Positions 21,939-32,887 of a stretch of 64,000 nt of DNA are shown here, piece after piece. Numbering within the stretch: position 1 is the first letter of the stretch; each line of letters starts with the position of its first letter. Position numbers and translations under genes: made by a program. The notes beneath the pieces were generated by a model. The model was not told the origin of the DNA and ran no database searches. It saw only the letters and a program-made list of their open reading frames with translations. The stretch comes from Takashimella koratensis (Eukaryota > Basidiomycota > Tremellomycetes > Trichosporonales > Tetragoniomycetaceae), in the NCBI GenBank assembly GCA_003116875.1, contig BCKT01000020.1, forward strand, positions 62,001-126,000, read 5' to 3'.

Positions 21939-24900
21939 TTAATTGACGCCTTGCTCAATCTTCATCTTCTTCAAGAGCGCCCAATCGGCCATCTCGACTT
22001 GGTCTCGGAACGTTTTCTCTGCAAGGTGATGAGGTCGTCAGCGCCGTTCTTTTCCCACCTGGCTTGGGCGACGGTGGAAGTGGAAGTGGTGGTAGTGGTA
22101 TGGTGGTAGTGGTGGTGGTGGTGGTGGTGGTGGTGGTGGTGGTGGTGGTGGTGGTGGTGGTGGTGGTGGTGGTGGTGGTGGTGGTAGTGGCGTATGGTTT
22201 GGGGAGAGGGACTCACTCAAAACGTCTAGACTCGTTCGAGAGATCAACGACACGATCTCGTCCTTTTCGTCAAAGTGACGACCGAACGATCGGGCCGCCT
22301 GGTGAGGTGCGCGCTCAATCTTGACAGCTACACCTGCACCGACTTGGCTCTTCTTGACCACTTGCATAGCCTTGTGGTTAATTTCGAGACCGGTACTATA
22401 GAGACCTTCAGCTTCTGTCATATCCTGAATCGTCAAGCTCGATTACACTCACATCTTACCGAGCGGGATGATATCGCGTTTACCCGTCTCCTTGTCGTAC
22501 CTAACCACACCGACGGGCGTACCTACGCGGGCCGTCGCACCATCGGCGATATCACAACCAACGATGATCGGGTCTTTGCTCGCAAAGCACTTGATGATGG
22601 AGAGCTTGACTGGCCACACCGCGTTGGGTGCGGCTTCCTTCATCCTCGCTTCTTTGACTTCTTCCATGTGTTTCTTGAACGCGTCGAAGAGGTGGTAGAT
22701 GATCATCGCTGCGAAAAAGAAAAAGACCGTTAGGCAAAAGTGTCCGGATGTGTCGGCTTGGTGGTTTGGAACAGAGGGTAAGGGAAGAAGGGGACCCAAT
22801 GCTTACCCGAGAAGATCTTGACACCGTCGCGCTTGGCAGCTTCCTCTGCCTCGAACGTCACTGGAACGTCGAAACAGAGCATGATCGCATATTCGGGTGC
22901 TCGATCCAACATCAAACTTGTCCTAATCACCGAGCTCTTGTACACGGGTCCGAGACCGAATTCGAAAACGGGGATATCCATGTCTTTGAGGAACGAGAGA
23001 AGGGCCTCCAACGAACCCAAGGTACTCGCTTGGACATACACGCCTCGACCGGTTTTTTGGATGAACTTGTCCAAACTCGTAAGGTCGTCCATTGCCAGTT
23101 CCTTGTAGTACTCTTCCTCGTCCTCGTCGTGTGCGACGTAGAGACGAGCACCGGCGATGGCCTTTTCCAAACCGGGCGCGGAGATCTTGACACCGAGTGC
23201 GGCCTTGACCTCTTTGTGATGGACGTATGCGGACTGTATACAAGGTCAATTAAAATTCGCTTCCACTTAGCAGATCAGAGGCAAGACCTACCTTGATACG
23301 CAATTCTCGCATCGGTTGTGGTGTCAATAGCGCTCTGACGTTTGTCACGATTGGTCCATTCATACCACAGAGCACAATCTTATCGCCCTCCCGAAGGACA
23401 CCGTTGACGAGTACGATATCGATTGTCGTTCCGAGACCCTCGATGACCTTGACTTCGAGAATCGTTGCCTCCGCTTCCGAGAGGTACATGAGTCTTCCGC
23501 TCATTCGCTCCTGAGTGAGCTTGACGAGGAGCGCGAGGAGATCTGGGACACCTTCACCCGTGACTGCCGAGGTAGGAACGATGGAGACAATCTTTCCAGG
23601 TTCCTTGTTCTGGTCGTAGACTTCCGAGTTGAGACCTTGTTCCATGAACAGGCCCTTGACGTGCGCGACTCGGTCCTCGAACATGCGCTGCATACGCTTG
23701 GTCTGGGTAGCGAGGGTATCGCGGAAACCCATGTCGGGGTTGACCTTCCATTCGGTCGCGTCGAGCTTGTCAATCTTGTTGAGCGCGACGATGAACGGTG
23801 TTTTGCGCTGCTTGAGCAGGTTGAGCGACTCGATTGTCTGCGGCTCAAGACCGTGCTGTGTACTTGGTTAGTACGAGATCTGTAACAATTCGACTTGAAA
23901 GCCGCGACATACGGTGATGTCCACAACAAGGATCGCAATGTTACACAAAGACGAACCACGGGATCGCAAGTTGGTGAACGACTCGTGGCCGGGGGTGTCG
24001 ATGATGAGGAGACCCGGGATCTGGACATTGACGCTGCCGTCTTTGTTGACCGCCTGTGTTTTCTCCACCAGTGCGTCACGCGGGAAGAAGGTCGCACCAA
24101 TTTGCTGGGTGATACCACCCGCCTCGCCTTCTTGGACCGAAGTTTGACGAATCTACACACGTTCGAGTCAGACCCATACATTTAAGCTCTTATCCTTCCA
24201 ACATACCTTATCAAGGAGTTTGGTTTTACCCGTGTCGACATGACCCAGGATACAACAGATAGGGCTTCGGAGGTCACTCTTGGACTGAGCGGCCTGTGCT
24301 GCCTTCTGCCTCGCCATGATCTTTGATCGGGCACGTTCCTTGCGCATCTCCAGTTCGTCCTCTGACGACTCGTCCGAGTCCTCATCCGAGTCATCCTCAT
24401 CCGAGTCATCCTCGGAATCGTCCTCGTCCTCGTCATCATCCTCGCTCTCCTCGGCAGTGGCAGCGGCCTTGCCATTTCCTTTGGCCTTGGCAGCAGGAGC
24501 GGGGGCGGCAGCGGGCTTGCCGTTCGCGGCGGGAGCCGATTTGGCGGGGGCAGCGACAGGTGCCGGAGCGGCTTTGGCGGGAGTTGGCTTGGATGCAGAT
24601 GCGACGGGGGCCTTGGCTTGTGCCGGCGCCTCGTCCTCGCTCGACTTGTCCCAATCGTCCTCGCTCTCGGCCTTGTCCTCGACCGTAAGGGTGTCAACAC
24701 CAGCGACGACAGCCTCGACCGCCGCCTCGTCGTCCGACTGATCCCAGTCATCGTCGGCCTTGGCCTTGGCCGGCTCCGCCTCAGGCACGGGTGCAGACTC
24801 GGGTGCCGTCTCGGTGGCTGGGGTAGGTGTAACAGGGGACGCGGGTTGCTGTTGTTTCCCGACGGGCTTCTTCTTCCCGTACGCCGGTCGCTTCTTGTCG

Positions 24901-26671
24901 GCATCGGCACCGGCGCTGGAGGTTGCCTGGAGACCGGCAACCGACATGCCCGAGGCTGCGAGCATAGCCTGCTTCCTTGCTTCGGCCGCGGCCTTCTCCC
25001 TCTTCTGCGCGGGGGTGAGCAACTTGCCCTCTGCCTTGAGGCGGGCACGCTTTTCCCTCTCCTTTGCCCGCTTCGCCTCCTTGGCCTCCTCGATCGCCTT
25101 CTCCTCCGCCGCGATCCTCGCCTCCTCCTCCTCGATCAACCGCAGTCGTTCCGCCTCCTTCTGTCGTGCCTCCTCCTCAAGACGCTTCCGCTCCTCCATC
25201 GCCGCCTGCATCGCCACGATGTGTGCAGGCAGTTTCTTGCCCTTGGCGGCGACGGGCTCGGGAGCGGGCTTTGCAGCAGCCTTCTTCTTCTTTTTCTTCT
25301 TCTTGTCGGCGCCGGTCGCACCGTCGTCATCGCCCGCCTCATCGTCGTCCTCCGCGGCGTCAGCGACCTCTGCTGGTGCAGGAGCTGGAGTGGTCTCGAC
25401 CGCTGGCTCGGCGGCATCGCCGGCTGCAGCCTTCTTGGCGGCAGCCTGTGCCTTCTTCTTGGCCTGAGTGTCGCGTTAGCAGACATTCTACAGGTACAAG
25501 CATCATCTGCGCATACCTTTTCTTTTTCCTTCTTGAGCTTCTCTTTCTCCTTTTTGCTCAAGATCTGCACACTTTCAGCAAATCTGCCTCATCTATACCT
25601 TCACCACTTGTAACTCACCTTGGGCCCACCCTCCTCTGCATCGTCCTCCTCGTCAGCCTCGGCCGGAGCCGCAGCTGGAGCTGCAGGTGCCTCTACTGCC
25701 TTTTCCTCTTCCTCCTCCTCGGCCTCTGGCTCTGGCTCAGCCTTTCCCTTCTTTCCCTTCTTCCCCTTCTTAGGCTTCACGTCCTCCTCTGGCCACTCGT
25801 CCTCCAGATCCGCCTTCAGCGGCGCTTTATCCTCGACCTCATCCACCGCCTCCGCCTTCTCCTCAGCTTCAACCTCAACCTCTTCATCCTCCACCTTCTT
25901 CCCCTTCTTTCCTTTCTTTCCCTTCTTCGGCTTCACGTCCTCTTCGGGCCATTCGTCGTCCAGGCTGGCCTTTTGCGGTGCCTTGTCGGCAAACTCGTTG
26001 GCGGCTGGTTCGGCGGCGCCCTCTTGCTCCTCGTCCTCGTCGGCAGCGGGTGTCGACGCGCCCTTCCCCTTCTTCCCCTTCTTGCCTTTCTTAGGCTTGA
26101 CATCGTCCTCGGGCCATTCGTCGTCTAGCGACGCCTTGACAGGCGCTTTGGATTCGTAGTCGACATCCATGTCGCCGTTCGCCTCGTCTTCGTCTGCAGC
26201 CGCGAAACGGTTCTTCTTCTTCGATTTTTTGTTCTTGGCCGCTGCGATCGCCGCCTGAAGAACACGAACAGCGCAAACCAATCAGTCAGTAATCATCAAG
26301 GTAGAAGGCATGGTTGAGTTGCTCCTGGTCGATCGGAGTGCAAAGACTCACCATTAAACCACCGCCGCCCTCCTCATCGTCCTCGCCGTCGAGCATGTCA
26401 AAAGCGTTGGATGGCTTAGCAGGGGCCTCGTCGTCGTTGATATCTGCCAGCTTTGCCTCGACTGCCTTTTCTTTTGCCGCCCTGTACCCGGGTTGAAAGC
26501 ATTCCGTCAGCCACGGTACATGCAACATGGATAACGAGAGTTTGGAGGGGCGTGTGTCCAAACCTCTGTTCACCCGGGATCGGGACGGTGGTTGAGGTGC
26601 TGGGCGACTCACCAAAACTCGTCATCGTCGTCTGCCTTCTTGCCCTTCTTGCCCCCCTTCTTAGGCGGCAT
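21939..26671 (-). CDS. FUN12: Translation initiation factor eIF5B
   Basis: Eleven exons on the minus strand: 26671-26613, 26481-26352, 26254-25619, 25564-25517, 25463-24207, 24152-23913, 23855-23292, 23233-22807, 22708-22453, 22395-22217, 22018-21939; 1291 residues. This GTPase joins the 60S subunit to the 48S complex. The N-terminal 690 residues are highly charged, with three near-identical lysine-rich units ([24 protein letters not shown], separated by acidic linkers), long acidic and KE-rich stretches. The GTPase core has G1 GHVDTGKT (698-705), G3 DTPGH (762-766) and G4 NKID (816-819); domains II-IV follow, with [36 protein letters not shown] and the C-terminal LKKMKIEQ. Intron 10 carries a long TGG/CCA repeat. 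The final 80-nt exon matches the family end ([16 protein letters not shown]). Confidence 0.96.
22095..22192. repeat. (GTG)n microsatellite inside the last eIF5B intron
   Basis: Roughly 98 bases of almost pure GTG/TGG triplets on the plus strand (CAC/CCA on the coding strand), interrupted by a few GTA units near the 5' end. It sits in the 198-nt intron 22019-22216, well away from both splice sites, and is translated in no frame. Confidence 0.95.
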
Positions 26672-26942
26672 TGTGAATATCGAGGAAGTGAAGTAATGGG
26701 TAGGTGGGTGGCAACAGAGAGAGTGCAAAGCTGAAAGAACAATGAGGCCGAGGTGACAGGGTGACTTTTTTTTCTCTCCTCTCTTTAGCGTGACTCGGCG
26801 GAAGCAAAATTATCACTCGGAACCGAGTACCCATACATGAGACATTATGTACAATCACGCTCCACCCAGCCCCAACCTAGCCCCATGCTCATGCGCGCAC
26901 CGCCGACTCCCGGGCTACGACAGTGCAACCCCTTCTCTCTCG

Positions 26943-28861
26943 TCACCGCTTGAGACCAGCCATGACGCCCTGTGTGGGCGTTGCCAGCGCTTGTGGTGTT
27001 TGAGGGAACCCAGTTATCACACTGCCACGCGGCACACCCCCGGGCGTCGCCACTACTGGTTGCCCCTTACGAGCCCCACCAGCTTGCCGCGCTTTCCAGG
27101 CATTGCGAATCGCGTCTGCCCGTGCCAGCACCTATAAAGAGAGAGGGCTCGGTCAATAACCGCGCTATATACAAGCGAGCACAGACCAGGCCAAGAGGCC
27201 AACTCACCTCGTCAATCTCGACCCCGTCACGAATGCTGACCATGATCTTCTCAACAATGGATTTGTGGTTCGCGTGCGGCTTGTCGTCTCGGAACCTCAT
27301 CAAGCGCCAAGCACCCCTCTCCCCATCCCAAGTCACCTCGACTATCCGCTCATCAAATTGCTCCCGAGATTCTTTCATCCTGCCGATGACTCCAGTTAGT
27401 ATACACCCTTCGACCATGATCTAGCGGAGAGGCACCAAGTGTTCACTCACTGTTCCCACTCCTCGTCGTCCACATCCATTTGTCCAAACAGCTCATAGTT
27501 TCGGTTCCCCGCCCATGTGTAGAGTAGGAATATGGGCTTGGCGTAAAAGTCTGGCTCCCCCGTTGGGTTCGGAGGGAACCTCAGCTCAAGCTTGAAGTCG
27601 ATCGAGTTTTCCGATGGCGGCTTCCATTTCAGGCTGTCAAGGCGTGTTAGCAAACAACTTTGACGACGTGTCTCAGTTTATAGTCGACGCGATACGTACA
27701 TATTGTCATCAGTGGCGGGGACGTATTGAGTCTCGGCACAAGTGAAGATCAGGCCATCGTGGCCGTGCTGCAGTTTGGGGATGTGAACGTTGAGCACCTG
27801 AGCCACCGAGTACGATAGCTCCATCTTCTTCGCAACAATGCTGCAAGGGAGGCATGAATGCGTAAGCTAAGAGATACCATCCCTTTCTCAATCTCACTCA
27901 CTCGAAAGGAAGATTCTCTTTCCATTCAGGGAATCGTTGCAAGGCTGCTTGGAACGGCTCGACAATCCACGACTTCAATCTCTGCCATCTATCAGCGCGC
28001 AGTTCTTCGCCTACAGCCCAGCCATCTACTCACCCCATACCGGCTAACGAGTGGCTTCTTCATGATGTTGTCTCCGTGCACGACCAGGCAGTCAAAGGCG
28101 TAGAACCTTAGTGTTTGCTATAGCCATGTGTCAGCTCAGCGTATGACACTCTCAAGTGCGACATTGACTCACCCGGCCGCTCTCGTCGATGTCAATGACC
28201 AACTCGCCGTCAATGACAGTATCAGTCAACGGCGCGTCTTGCTGGTCCCAATGTGTAAAGTGCAGGTCCTGAACAAGGAAGTACTGCTGTTTTCGGTCGA
28301 TCTATGATGTCCAACACATGGTTTGTTTGTCAGTATCATCACTCTTATATGAGGAAGATGTCGTCGTGACGACGGATGCGCGAGCACTCACGAGCCAGAC
28401 TTCTTGGTTGCCTGATCCGCCGTTGAACAAGACTAAGAGGAGAATGCGGACACCATCAGATTTCTCGCACACCCAGAAGCTTGAGGGCGCAGATGCGTTA
28501 GCGTCCATCATCTCCCGGAGGACCACGAAAACGCAGAACCTCTACTCTAAATTTCTAATTGGCAGACTCGGGGTGAACTCACTCCATGCTCTCGAGCAGC
28601 TCGAGAGACGCCGAGGTGAAAGAGACCGGCTGAGACCCGGGGAATCTAGAGTTGTCAGCTTTACTCTCTACTGAACCCAAGCAAAATGCAGATCATCATA
28701 CTGCGGGGAAGAATGCCAAGAGAATATCAAAAACGGTAACACTTGACTCACCGCCCCTCGCTGAGACCGCAGAGCCGACCGACGTGCTCGTTGAGCCATC
28801 CGCGCTGAGTCTCGTTCAGTAGCTTTTCGCCCGGGATATCGGGGATGGGGACGTTGGGCAT
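26943..28861 (-). CDS. CEG1: mRNA capping enzyme, guanylyltransferase subunit
   Basis: Ten exons on the minus strand: 28861-28752, 28645-28583, 28479-28392, 28301-28173, 28117-28034, 27981-27902, 27840-27700, 27633-27451, 27379-27208, 27131-26943; 412 residues. It transfers GMP from GTP to the 5' diphosphate end of nascent mRNA. Nucleotidyltransferase motifs are visible: RFPGSQPVSF upstream of motif I; motif I EKSDGVR with the GMP-accepting lysine at about residue 64; motif III DTVIDGELVID; motif IIIa RFYAFDCLVV; motif IV HDGLIFT; motif V LKWKPPSENSIDFKL. The OB-fold follows (WRLMRFRDDKPHANHKSIV, motif VI region). Length is slightly shorter than yeast Ceg1 (459). There is no RNA triphosphatase domain, as in other fungi where that is a separate protein. 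Confidence 0.95.
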
Positions 28862-29031
28862 GGGTACGGGTGATGTCGATAGGTAGCTGTTATGGGTAGG
28901 GCGAGGGCGAGGGCGAGTATTCAAAAGTAAAGGTTGCTGGGGCGGACCACAGAAGGGAAATAGCCAGGGGACGGCGCAGAGCGAATGGCGGTAGGTGTAG
29001 ATAGCGGATTGCTAAAGGCCACACCCGCCTA

Positions 29032-29039
29032 GACGCGTC
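29032..29039. promoter_or_regulatory. MCB box (palindromic GACGCGTC) upstream of the polymerase delta gene
   Basis: GACGCGTC contains the exact MluI cell-cycle box ACGCGT at 29033-29038, 123 bases upstream of the polymerase delta subunit 2 start and within the 299-base region shared with the divergent capping enzyme gene. MBF binds ACGCGT in S-phase promoters in other fungi. Function here is inferred from sequence and gene identity. Confidence 0.55.
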
Positions 29040-29160
29040 GAGTTGAATGAAAAAGTCGACGGGTCATTTGTGGTCGCTGTCCACCTCATCTTATCATCGG
29101 ATCACCCTCAGACACTCACTCCAACACCCTCACCCGCAGAAACCGCCTTGCATCCTAGCC

Positions 29161-31533
29161 ATGGCGACTGCCTCTTCAACCGACCTTGGCCTACTCCAGC
29201 GTTCAGCTACCACCTACTCGTCCTTGCCCGAACTCACCAAGCCCTTCCTCGTCGACCCCAGCAACAGGTCGTACCGGCATCAATACGCCAACATCTACTT
29301 TGTCCGCCTCGTTGAGCTGAGGCCGTTGGTCGAGGATCGTGCAACGCAGCGGTGGAAGGATGTGAAAGGTGTGTCTAGGTTAGGTGGCTTGGACGGAGAG
29401 AGGGGCGTTGGGAGATGAACACAGTGAATTCAAGGCGATTGTCGGGCACGGTCGTGAAGATCAGGAAAGGTGATCGAGTGCAGAGGAGAATCTGACAAGA
29501 CTAGGTAAACCACCACTGTTGCCGAGGATTCTCAACCTTCAAAAATCGCAATTATGTTACATCGTCGGAACCGTCTACCTCGATATGCCCCTTAAACCTA
29601 ACGTTCTCGAAGACATGGCTAGAGACGTGAGTCAAGATCATCCCGACTCCCCTTCCCCTTTCCTATTGCTTTGTTTAGAGACCTGTTCCACCTCCCTGCC
29701 CTTGTGCAAGTCATCTGACAAGTGTTTCGCAGCACTGGATTGCACCCCCAGCTCCGAGACCAAAGTTTTTCTCGGCGCAGGACTCTGTGCACCTCGAGGA
29801 CGAGTCGGGTCGAGTAAGGTTGGTCGGCGATGCTATTCGGCGAGAACGTGATCGCGAAGGCGGTGGGCTAGTCACTGGCAAGTATCCCCCGTCTTCTTCC
29901 AAATCCCTCTTTCTCACATTCTCAAATCCCCCGTGCTACGTCTTGTAACTGTGTGGCCCGTCAAGTGTTTGGAATGCCAAAATGTCAGCTGACGATATAC
30001 CCAGGTGTGATCATGGCAGCGTTGGGGATGGAGACAGGATCGGGAGACTTTGAGGTGATCGACCTGTGCTTTGCGGGCATGCCAAGCGTGTTTGATACTG
30101 GAGTAGGAGCCGGTCCTTCCGGTGAGCGTGTGAATGGCAAGGGCAAGAGCAAAGCCGAGGACGACGGGATGGATGTGGACGGTGGTGAGTCTTAGTGCCG
30201 CCCATCAGCCTGGTTCGACTCTGATTGTTCTCACCGTGGCCGACGGTATCATTGCTGACTGGGGTCTGGTCATGTGTGAGCAGAAGGCGAAGTAAAGCCC
30301 GAGGTCAAGGAAGAAGAGAAGACCTGGGTCGCACTTGCCTCGGGGCTATCAATGGGCGGTCAAGAGTCGCCAGCCGATATGAAGGCGCAGTTGTTGGTAG
30401 AGTGGTTGATCGGCGAGGTTGGTGGTTTGCAAGTGAGTCCAAGATGCCGAGTCTCGTCGACCAGACAACAAGAAAAGCCGTTGACACCCGTTCGGCAGGA
30501 TCACGTGGACGGCGCGCGGATATCGAGGCTAGTGCTCGCTGGTAACTCGCTATCGACGCCTCTCCGAGGCGCAGACGACAAGAAACCTGTGTGTGATTGA
30601 TCTTGCTCTTAGAGGTTGTTCCAGACCTTCACTATGCCTATTGTTAGTCTGAGCTGACAGATTGCAGAAACGGCTCAACGACAAAACCACCGAAGTGATC
30701 AATGCCCACCCAACACGAACTCTTTCCCTTCTCCTCTCTGACCTCCTATCCTCGGGACTCCCAATCAACCTCGTACCTGGTCCCCTCGATCCGGCAGGCG
30801 CTACGCTTCCGCAGCAGCCGTTGCCCAAGGTCATGTTTGGAGGCAAGAAGATGGAGGGTTTGGAATGTGGGACGAACCCTTCGTGGATGCAGGTAGACTC
30901 GAGAAGGTGAGTCCCATATGGAACTAGAGTAAAAGACATTGTAGAGGTTGATCGTCTTGGGTAGCTTGTTGGTGACTGGTGGGCAAACGATTGATGACGT
31001 GTTCAAATACGTCCCGTCTACATCACGACTATCGATGGCTCGCAGAACACTTGAGTGGCGACACATTGCCCCAACGTCGCCAGACACCTTGTGTAAGTGG
31101 CCTTGGTCGCCATGGAGACCTTTGATTGCCACAACAGCTGAATAGACGATGCTGACAAGTGCCATCTGATAGGGATCTACCCGTTTCCTGACTCGGATCC
31201 GTTCATCCTCCGTCATCGGCCAGACGTTTATGTAATCGGGAACCAACCCCAATTTGAGACAGCAACAGTCAGCGGTGAGTTGTGAACTCTTACACCTCTA
31301 AACCACTGTGATCGGGAAACGGAGCAATGAAACTGATAGGATACTTCCATCCTCTCCATGATTTTCTTACAGATGAGAACGGAGCCACCCGGATCGTCCT
31401 GCTCCCGTCATTTGCAGAGACAGGTACTGTGGCGCTGGTTTGCCTCGAGACGCTCGAGTGCAAGACGGTCAATTTTGAGATCCCAACCTGGATCGGAGAG
31501 GTCGAGGCTGTCGACACTATCAAGGAAGAGTAA
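29161..31533 (+). CDS. POL31: DNA polymerase delta small subunit (subunit 2)
   Basis: Eleven exons: 29161-29368, 29425-29469, 29505-29626, 29733-29877, 30005-30184, 30284-30432, 30499-30588, 30668-30906, 30965-31092, 31173-31274, 31373-31533; 522 residues. It links the catalytic subunit to the rest of DNA polymerase delta in replication and repair. Seen: YANIYFVRLVELRP (typical start of the OB domain), QLCYIVGTVYLDM, KPNVLEDMARDHWIA, then the inactive phosphoesterase domain with WVALASGLSMGG, LVLAGNSL, DLLSSGLPINLVPGP, TNPSWMQVDSRSLLVTGGQ, TLEWRHIAPTSPDTLW and FILRHRPDVYVIGNQPQF. Intron 4 is GC-AG (donor GCAAGT at 29878) and intron 2 is 35 nt. A gene-specific acidic insert around 30130-30300 falls between two motifs. 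Confidence 0.95.
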
Positions 31534-31703
31534 GGCGGAGAAGGATTCAGAGGGCTGAGAGAGATATATCCGGGCTCAAGCGTTGACCTCGTGGCTGTTG
31601 GTCTATGTCGCCCAAGTTATGTCGACCAAGTAGACACGAGACATTACGCACCATTCCAATGCATTGACATCTCCTACTCCATCTGCTACCCCCCTCACAG
31701 TCT

Positions 31704-32086
31704 TTATCGATCCTCTTCATCGTCGTCTGAGTCCACGGGTTGTCCACTGACGTCACGCTGCCTACTCTTGCCCCTGCTACTGTCATTACCGAGTTCCTGC
31801 ATCGGTATCACCCCTAGCTCGTCATCGATGAGTCGGTTGAGTTTCTCCGGGATCATCGTGAGCGCCACGGCCATGCCAAACATGACCAAGGGGAAGACGA
31901 AGGCTACGACTCCGAAAGCTGAATCGGGTGAGGAGGTGGGTTAGAGAGACACGTCAGTGGGCGGAGGCTCGTACAGAGAGCAAAGATGAGGAGAAAACAG
32001 AAGTGAGCGGTAGAGTGAGTGGTAGGGTGGGAGGGAGTGACGGACGTACTGATGAGAGAGGAAGAGGTAGAGGAGCTCGTGCTCAT
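31704..32086 (-). CDS. Small single-span membrane protein, function unknown
   Basis: Exons on the minus strand: 32086-32050 and 31918-31704; 83 residues. I do not recognise the family. A serine/threonine-rich N-terminus (MSTSSSTSSSLI) is followed by one clear hydrophobic span of about 22 residues beginning TFGVVAFVFPLVMFG, then a hydrophilic tail with IPEKLNRLIDDELG and an acidic end SDDDEEDR. The hydrophobic segment is produced only by splicing, which joins codon ATC-A to CT-TTC and supports the two-exon model. It is convergent with the polymerase delta gene, 170 bases away. Confidence 0.65.
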
Positions 32087-32398
32087 TGTGCCGATTCAAA
32101 AATGTGAAATCAATGCAGCGACTAGAGTCACTCTTGCGCGGGGTTGGAGTGTAGGTGGTGTTGATGATCGCGACCAATTCGTCGTCAATTGAAGGAGTAA
32201 TTGGCGGCTGAAGAGGGTGGGCGATATAGCAATGCGTTAAAGGGACAAAGGAGGTCTGTGAAAGGATTGACCGATAACAGGTATCAGACTAGGGTAACCT
32301 CGATTTGTGTAACGGATACAATTTCATCTCTATCACAAGATGATCTAATGATAAGATAGATCTATGGCGAGAGACAGATCGCCGACAAGGTCCCACTC

Positions 32399-32493
32399 GT
32401 CTACTCTACGGCCGGGTCGAGGGTCTCAAACAGTGTCATGCCTCTATCTTTATGTTCGTAACCCATACAGACCTCTTTCTCCGCTTCGTGTCC
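32399..32493 (+). repeat. 95-bp direct repeat, copy 1, flanking an assembly gap
   Basis: Bases 32399-32493 are identical to 32781-32875. Copy 2 begins on the very first base after the gap of Ns, so the boundaries look imposed by the assembly. Copy 1 continues into different sequence from 32494 on. Confidence 0.9.
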
Positions 32494-32625
32494 ATACCTT
32501 ACTGTCCAGCCCCATTTCCCACCTCGGGGTCTGTACCCGCTGGGTACTTCGCGCCATCTCTGACCCCTTGCACTTGGTCCTGCCGAAGCGTGTGCATCCG
32601 GGACCCTAGCGGCGTCAACAAGACC

Positions 32626-32680
32626 TCCTCCTCCTCCTCCTCCTCCTCCTCCTCCTCCTCCTCCTCCTCCTCCTCCTCCT
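32626..32680 (+). repeat. (CCT/CTC)n microsatellite ending at the assembly gap
   Basis: About 55 bases of uninterrupted CCT triplets, cut off by the gap at 32681. A second CCT/CTC tract lies at 33006-33062, inside the predicted F-box protein gene. Confidence 0.95.
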
Positions 32681-32780
32681 NNNNNNNNNNNNNNNNNNNN
32701 NNNNNNNNNNNNNNNNNNNNNNNNNNNNNNNNNNNNNNNNNNNNNNNNNNNNNNNNNNNNNNNNNNNNNNNNNNNNNNNN
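32681..32780. other. Assembly gap (100 N)
   Basis: Exactly 100 undetermined bases, a conventional size for a gap of unknown length. The real distance is not known. Confidence 0.99.
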
Positions 32781-32875
32781 GTCTACTCTACGGCCGGGTC
32801 GAGGGTCTCAAACAGTGTCATGCCTCTATCTTTATGTTCGTAACCCATACAGACCTCTTTCTCCGCTTCGTGTCC
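32781..32875 (+). repeat. 95-bp direct repeat, copy 2, flanking an assembly gap
   Basis: Identical to 32399-32493; see copy 1. It continues into the 3' end region of the F-box protein gene. Confidence 0.9.
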
Positions 32876-32887
32876 TGGCCTGCCAGT

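Noticed and set aside
22095..22192. Poly-valine / poly-proline / poly-histidine proteins encoded by the GTG repeat
   Set aside because: All frames through the repeat are shadows of an intron whose flanking exons join the conserved eIF5B C-terminus.
24168..25560. Serine- and arginine-rich plus-strand frames opposite eIF5B
   Set aside because: They are antisense shadows of the charged eIF5B N-terminus and show no independent signals.
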